Shown: positions 6,287-9,486 of the stretch, piece by piece
Layout: every line of letters begins with the position of its first letter
How positions within the stretch are numbered: the first letter of the stretch is position 1
Source: Weeksellaceae bacterium
Lineage (GTDB): Bacteria > Bacteroidota > Bacteroidia > Flavobacteriales > Weeksellaceae
Reading direction: 5' to 3'
NCBI GenBank assembly: GCA_022701475.1
Contig: JAKOOI010000357.1
Coordinates: 1 to 9,486 of the forward strand
Length of the DNA: 9,486 nucleotides
The notes under the pieces: generated by a model
Told to the model about the DNA's origin: nothing
Seen by the model: the letters and a program-made list of their open reading frames with translations, nothing else
The model's database searches: none
Position numbers and translations under genes: made by a program

Positions 6287-7639
6287 TTATGGGTTTTGTA
6301 ATGTGTTCAGTTCACCTTTTGCTTTGATCAGCTTGATTTCCGCCTGTTTGTAATCCAGTAATGCATTGGCATAGTTCTGCTTGGCATCTGTCAGGGCATT
6401 TTCAGCATCCAGTACTTCTGTAAGGGTTGCCAGTCCGTACTGGTAATTGGACTGGGTGTTTTTCTGGACCCTTTCCGCTAAACCGACATTCCCCTGGGTA
6501 CTTTCGATCTTGATCAGTGCATTTTCCATATTGGTAATGGCGTTCCTGTAATCCAGGCTCAGGCTCAGCTGGGTATTCTGGATATCCTGGTCAATATCCT
6601 GGATATCGATTTCCGCCTGGTTGATCTTGGCTTTTGTAGATCCGCCCGTGAAAATCGGGATGTTTACATTTAATCCGATTGCCGAAAAATCGCTCCACAA
6701 TACGCCATTATTGAGTCCGTTGGTCAGCGGAAACTTGGCCCCGGTTGCACCCCAGCCGTAGTTGGCTACCAGATTAACCGTTGGATAGCGGTAAGCTTCA
6801 GTTGCTTTTTTATTATAAACCAGAAGTTCTTTGTTTTTATTCAGTACTTTCACTTCAGTACGTTCATCCAGGTTTACCGTGCTGGCAATCAGTTCGGGCT
6901 TAGGCTCGATGGTTTTTTCTTCCAGCTCGATATCGGTGCTGATCGGGATGCCCATGTAGAATTTCAGGGCATTTTTTGAAAGTTCTACGGCATTTCTCAG
7001 GGTCTGCCTGTTGGAACCGATGTTGGTAAGCTGAACGTTGGTGCGGTCAAGATCAATGGATTTCGCCAGGCCATTGTCTACGAGGCTTTTGATCACGTTT
7101 CTCACCTTTTCGGTATTGGCATAACTGGACTCCACGGTTTTCAGGTTTTCTTCCTGGACAAACACCTGGTAATACGCCGTGGCTACATTTTCAATCAGCT
7201 GCTCATTGGTAAGCTGGGCGTTCAGCACATAAAATTCCCGTGTGGATTTTGCCGCTTTAAGACCGGTAAAAACCCGCTGGTCAAATATCGCCTGTTGCAG
7301 CTGGACGGAAGCCGTTGAGCTCCATGGCTGTCCCAGCTGGGCACGGATTCTCTGGCCGCCGAATTCCAGAAGGGACTCCTGAATAACCGGGTTGTAGGTA
7401 AGCCCTGCCGTTGCGCTGATCTGAGGCAGTGCGCTGCCCCGGGCTTCATCAATTTTATATTCGGCTTTTCTGATCTGTAAAGCAGCTTTTTTTGCTTCTG
7501 CCTTATTCTGCAGTGCCTGCTTGATGGCTTCCTGAAGGGAAACCTGCTGCTGGGCAGACACCGATGAAAAACCGAACACCATAAATGCAGCAGCCATTCC
7601 TATCTTCAGCTTTTTTGCAGTTATACGTTTACTCTTCAT
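6287..7639 (-). CDS. TolC-family outer-membrane efflux channel
   Basis: The product has 450 residues. The signal peptide is MKSKRITAKKLK followed by a hydrophobic core and SVSA, cleaved before Gln 30; there is no lipobox Cys, so it is not an NodT/OprM-type lipoprotein. The mature protein has the duplicated TolC layout: VSLQEAIKQALQNKAEAKKAALQIRKAEYKIDEARGSALPQISATAGL at 33-80 (helix then first strand), long helices about 125-225, then the second half with YPTVNLVANYGW (285-296) and IGLNVNIPIFTGGSTKAKINQAE (321-343), and a final helix with GLATLTEVLDAENAL (402-416). Three copies would make a channel through the outer membrane and periplasm. The start at 7639 is favoured over the internal Met 15 because it keeps the basic n-region. 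It lies 97 bases below the regulator gene with no clear promoter between, so it is probably read through from the regulator promoter. Confidence 0.92.
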   Translation of the reverse strand: MKSKRITAKKLKIGMAAAFMVFGFSSVSAQQQVSLQEAIKQALQNKAEAKKAALQIRKAEYKIDEARGSALPQISATAGLTYNPVIQESLLEFGGQRIRAQLGQPWSSTASVQLQQAIFDQRVFTGLKAAKSTREFYVLNAQLTNEQLIENVATAYYQVFVQEENLKTVESSYANTEKVRNVIKSLVDNGLAKSIDLDRTNVQLTNIGSNRQTLRNAVELSKNALKFYMGIPISTDIELEEKTIEPKPELIASTVNLDERTEVKVLNKNKELLVYNKKATEAYRYPTVNLVANYGWGATGAKFPLTNGLNNGVLWSDFSAIGLNVNIPIFTGGSTKAKINQAEIDIQDIDQDIQNTQLSLSLDYRNAITNMENALIKIESTQGNVGLAERVQKNTQSNYQYGLATLTEVLDAENALTDAKQNYANALLDYKQAEIKLIKAKGELNTLQNP

Positions 7640-7695
7640 AATGATATACTTCGTTTATTATTTTTAATGCTATTGCTCCTGCCGGTAATTTTATT

Positions 7696-7730
7696 TCTAA
7701 AGGACGGATCATTTCTTAAAATACTTTAGA
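7696..7730. repeat. Inverted repeat between the regulator and TolC-like genes
   Basis: TCTAAAG (7696-7702) and CTTTAGA (7724-7730) form a perfect 7-bp inverted repeat around 21 bases. It is too A+T-rich and wide to be a convincing terminator and has no T-run. It could be a weak operator, an mRNA processing structure, or chance. Confidence 0.3.
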
Positions 7731-7736
7731 TTTCCG

Positions 7737-8330
7737 TTAATTTTTAAATAACATATTGAGAATGATCTCTTTTCTCTCCGAAATGATCTTATCGAATTCG
7801 GTTTCGCCGATCATCAGGTTCTCCATCAGCAGGGGCCTCACGGCACTGGGGAAGACCAGCAGGGAAATCATGTTGAGAAGAAACTGGATCGGCTCCATTC
7901 TCTCAATATTGCCCAGCTTCATTTCCGCTTCAATATCCCGGTACAGCTTTTCCAGCTCGTCCTTCTCAATATCTTTCTTATGGCAGCTCCCTTTGTTGAT
8001 CTGCGACACGATATAGGTCTCCAGATACGGATACTGCAGGCTGGTGGACAGGCTGCTTTCAATAAAGCGGCGTATTTTTTCCTTGAAAGGCAGGTCTGAA
8101 TTCATGATGATTTCAGATTTTTCATGTTCCACTTTATGGGCTTCGTCGAAAATAATCTGGATCAGGTTATCCCTGGAGCGGAAATAATAGTTGATCAGTG
8201 TCCTGTTGACACCGGCCGCATCGGCAATTTCCTGTGTGGTAGCGTCAAACTTCCCTTTCACAAAGAATAGATTCTTGGTGGTCTCCTTGATGAGTTCCTG
8301 CGTCTGGTCTTTTTTTACTTGATTTGACAT
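7737..8330 (-). CDS. TetR/AcrR-family transcriptional regulator of the efflux operon
   Basis: The product has 197 residues from the ATG at 8330, typical for the family. A longer frame opens at 8423 but its first 31 codons (MHIIIIFLIIL...) run across the promoter and are unlike a TetR protein; MSNQVKKDQTQELIKE fits the family start. The helix-turn-helix lies at about 29-54: DATTQEIADAAGVNRTLINYYFRSRDNLIQ, with the usual YYF-x-S/R-x-D-L turn (YYFRSRDNL). Residues 65-197 are the all-helical ligand and dimer domain, too variable to predict a ligand. TetR regulators beside pumps normally repress the pump until a substrate binds. Here the gene is first in the same direction as the pump genes, and its promoter carries paired palindromes, so autoregulation is the simplest model. 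The C-terminal domain has one Cys (116) in GSCHKKD, of unknown meaning. Confidence 0.9.
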   Translation of the reverse strand: MSNQVKKDQTQELIKETTKNLFFVKGKFDATTQEIADAAGVNRTLINYYFRSRDNLIQIIFDEAHKVEHEKSEIIMNSDLPFKEKIRRFIESSLSTSLQYPYLETYIVSQINKGSCHKKDIEKDELEKLYRDIEAEMKLGNIERMEPIQFLLNMISLLVFPSAVRPLLMENLMIGETEFDKIISERKEIILNMLFKN

Positions 8331-8332
8331 TT

Positions 8333-8343
8333 TTGTTAAACAA
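8333..8343. promoter_or_regulatory. Proposed operator A, TTGTTAAACAA
   Basis: This is a perfect palindrome (TTGTT, central A, AACAA). It ends 2 bases before the regulator ATG, just below the -7 box, so it would lie over the transcription start and leader. An identical copy is at 8383-8393. Binding by the adjacent TetR-family protein is inferred from position and symmetry. Confidence 0.55.
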
Positions 8344-8350
8344 CTTTGTG

Positions 8351-8381
8351 CAAATTTAAACCAATCCATTGTTTTGACAAA
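8351..8381 (-). promoter_or_regulatory. Bacteroidota promoter of the regulator/efflux operon
   Basis: On the minus strand, TTTG (8378-8381), exactly 19 bases, then TAAATTTG (8351-8358). This is a full match to the Bacteroidota housekeeping consensus TTTG-N19-TAnnTTTG. It implies a leader of roughly 10-20 bases before the ATG at 8330 and rules against the longer regulator frame. Confidence 0.8.
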
Positions 8382-8382
8382 A
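8372..8382. promoter_or_regulatory. Palindrome TTTTGACAAAA over the -33 box
   Basis: A second perfect 5+1+5 palindrome directly abuts operator B and contains the -33 TTTG. In A+T-rich DNA it may be chance, but abutting palindromes could hold two dimers side by side. Confidence 0.35.
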
Positions 8383-8393
8383 TTGTTAAACAA
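8383..8393. promoter_or_regulatory. Proposed operator B, TTGTTAAACAA
   Basis: Identical to operator A and exactly 50 bases from it. It sits immediately upstream of the -33 region, so A and B bracket the promoter. Confidence 0.55.
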
Positions 8394-8423
8394 AATAATT
8401 AAGAAAATTATTATGATATGCAT

Positions 8424-8613
8424 CAGGTTTTTTCGCCGGCTAACAAAATGTAAAACTTCCCTTTTTTATAAAATTTATGATCAATTCCGGTAACCCGTGC
8501 CTTTTCAGGACATAACCTTCTATTCCGGCAAGATCTTTTTCAGACTCTTAATTCAACCTTCGGAAAACGCTAAGTTTTCAAACGCACCCATGGTTGCATT
8601 CAGCTAAAATTAA
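8424..8613. other. Divergent intergenic region, no further element seen
   Basis: Between the efflux operator region and the promoter of the exported repeat protein I see no gene, RNA or hairpin followed by a T-run. It is A+T-rich with several short T-runs (for example TTTTTT at 8428-8433 and 8462-8467). Confidence 0.5.
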
Positions 8614-8644
8614 TTTCCGGAAACCGCCTGTTTCATTATCTTTG
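8614..8644 (+). promoter_or_regulatory. Promoter of the exported repeat protein
   Basis: TATCTTTG (8637-8644) fits TAnnTTTG, and TTTC (8614-8617), 19 bases upstream, is one mismatch from TTTG. The ATG is 18 bases below the box. The -33 lies in a perfect palindrome TTTCCGGAAA (8614-8623), and CCGGAAA recurs at 8645-8651, so a regulator site is possible. Confidence 0.6.
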
Positions 8645-8662
8645 CCGGAAATTTAATAACCG

Positions 8663-9486
8663 ATGCGAAAACTCTTGTTTTTATTTGCTATTCTTTACTA
8701 TGGATTTGGTTTTGCCCAAAATCATATCTGGAACTTTCAGACCACCAGTGCGATTGTTGAATCTCAGCATTATATTACGGTTAGCGATACAGATTCTCAG
8801 GGAAATATTTATGTAGCCGGGAGATATGGCAAATTAGCCTCTGCTGGCGTATACAGTATTTCATTTGGCACAATAACCACAACTACATCTGCTAGCGAAT
8901 TATCCAGAGCTGTTATTGCAAAGCTGGATAAAAATAAAAATGTTATCTGGGTAAAAGAAATCAGTTCAGATTATGGATCCGGAATTACGTCTTTAGTTAT
9001 TGATAAACAAGACAATGTGATTCTTGCAGGATATACGGATGGACAAAATTTAAGATTAAATCCAAATTCCAATACCGTTTTTAATACGGGAATTACTGAA
9101 TCCAGTTCTTTTATTGTGAAGCTTAATCCTGCCGGAAGTTATGTATTCGGAAATATTTACAATTATGTAGGAAATATTCTATGCACAGTCGATCAGAATA
9201 ATAATATTATTTCTACAGGAAGTTACGTAAATTATCCTCCCCTGGCTAATACTGATTTTAATCCCGATCCTGCCATTACATATAATTTGCCGGCACCTAA
9301 TGGAATTTTCATAATGAAAAATAATCCCGACGGATCATTTGTATGGGCACGTCCTCTTCATGCGCATAATATGCCCGCAATCAATTGTGTGAAAGTAGAT
9401 AAAAGTAATAATATTATTGTATTAGGAAGTTTTGAGGCTTATTTAAAAATTGACAGTAATACTTTTCCGGCAAATACCAACGGTAC
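8663..9486 (+). CDS. Exported beta-propeller-like (SBBP-type) repeat protein, partial at the right end
   Basis: The frame opens at ATG 8663 and is still open at the window edge after 274 codons, so the C-terminus is missing. The signal peptide is MRKLLFLFAILYYGFGFA with cleavage before Gln 19. The visible part carries repeats in two alternating types. One is like D-x-x-GNIYVAG (42-53, 112-123, 175-186, 244-255), and the other like KLDxNxNVIW (87-96, 153-162, 219-228). The blocks recur about every 63-70 residues, and TDFNPDPAITYNL (197-209) is another typical segment. This matches SBBP-type propeller proteins of Bacteroidota, often surface-displayed or secreted and often ending in a type IX secretion (T9SS) sorting domain. 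That domain would lie outside the window, so this route is only an expectation. No ribosome site is visible before the ATG. It is divergent from the efflux operon, with 332 bases between the two start codons, and there is no evidence of a shared function. Confidence 0.8.
   Translation, partial: MRKLLFLFAILYYGFGFAQNHIWNFQTTSAIVESQHYITVSDTDSQGNIYVAGRYGKLASAGVYSISFGTITTTTSASELSRAVIAKLDKNKNVIWVKEISSDYGSGITSLVIDKQDNVILAGYTDGQNLRLNPNSNTVFNTGITESSSFIVKLNPAGSYVFGNIYNYVGNILCTVDQNNNIISTGSYVNYPPLANTDFNPDPAITYNLPAPNGIFIMKNNPDGSFVWARPLHAHNMPAINCVKVDKSNNIIVLGSFEAYLKIDSNTFPANTNG

Noticed and set aside
8331..8423. Longer start for the TetR-family regulator (ATG at 8423)
   Set aside because: It would translate the -33 and -7 boxes and both palindromes, and adds a hydrophobic N-terminus foreign to the family.

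Overview
The window looks like chromosomal DNA of a flavobacterium, most likely Chryseobacterium or a close relative. This rests on Bacteroidota-type promoters (TTTG-N19-TAnnTTTG), weak Shine-Dalgarno sequences, signal peptides that cleave before Gln, and a partial exported propeller-like protein of a kind common in that phylum. The genus is an impression; the phylum is fairly secure.

Left part (1-1480, plus strand). A terminator of an upstream gene comes first. Next is a small gene (56-386) whose frame is broken by one base at a TTT TGA sequence, followed one base later by an exported protein of unknown function (388-888). Both are AT-rich. A J-domain protein with a C-terminal KTSC domain (973-1419) follows, with its own -7 box and a strong terminator.

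Middle (1480-2020). This stretch has no credible gene. It holds two diverged tandem copies of a ~158-base intergenic repeat, each with a small hairpin near its left end, plus short CACAGATGG and GACACGGATT repeats. A terminator for the leftward operon ends it.

Right-centre (2021-8330, minus strand). This is a complete tripartite RND efflux operon in the order TetR-family regulator, TolC-like outer-membrane factor, membrane-fusion protein, RND proton antiporter of the hydrophobe/amphiphile type. The last three genes are 9 and 6 bases apart. The regulator has a textbook Bacteroidota promoter bracketed by two identical 11-base palindromes (TTGTTAAACAA) exactly 50 bases apart. No separate promoter is visible before the TolC-like gene, so the simplest reading is one autoregulated transcript ending at 1962-1993. 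The pump would move small molecules from the inner membrane or periplasm directly out of the cell, and a ligand of the regulator would relieve repression.

Right end (8424-9486, plus strand). A divergent gene starts at 8663 and runs off the window. It encodes an exported protein with repeats like those of SBBP-type beta-propellers, behind its own TAnnTTTG promoter.

I found no clear sign of a wholly new system. The most informative non-routine points are the operator-bracketed tetR promoter, the one-base break in the first small gene, and the tandem intergenic repeat.
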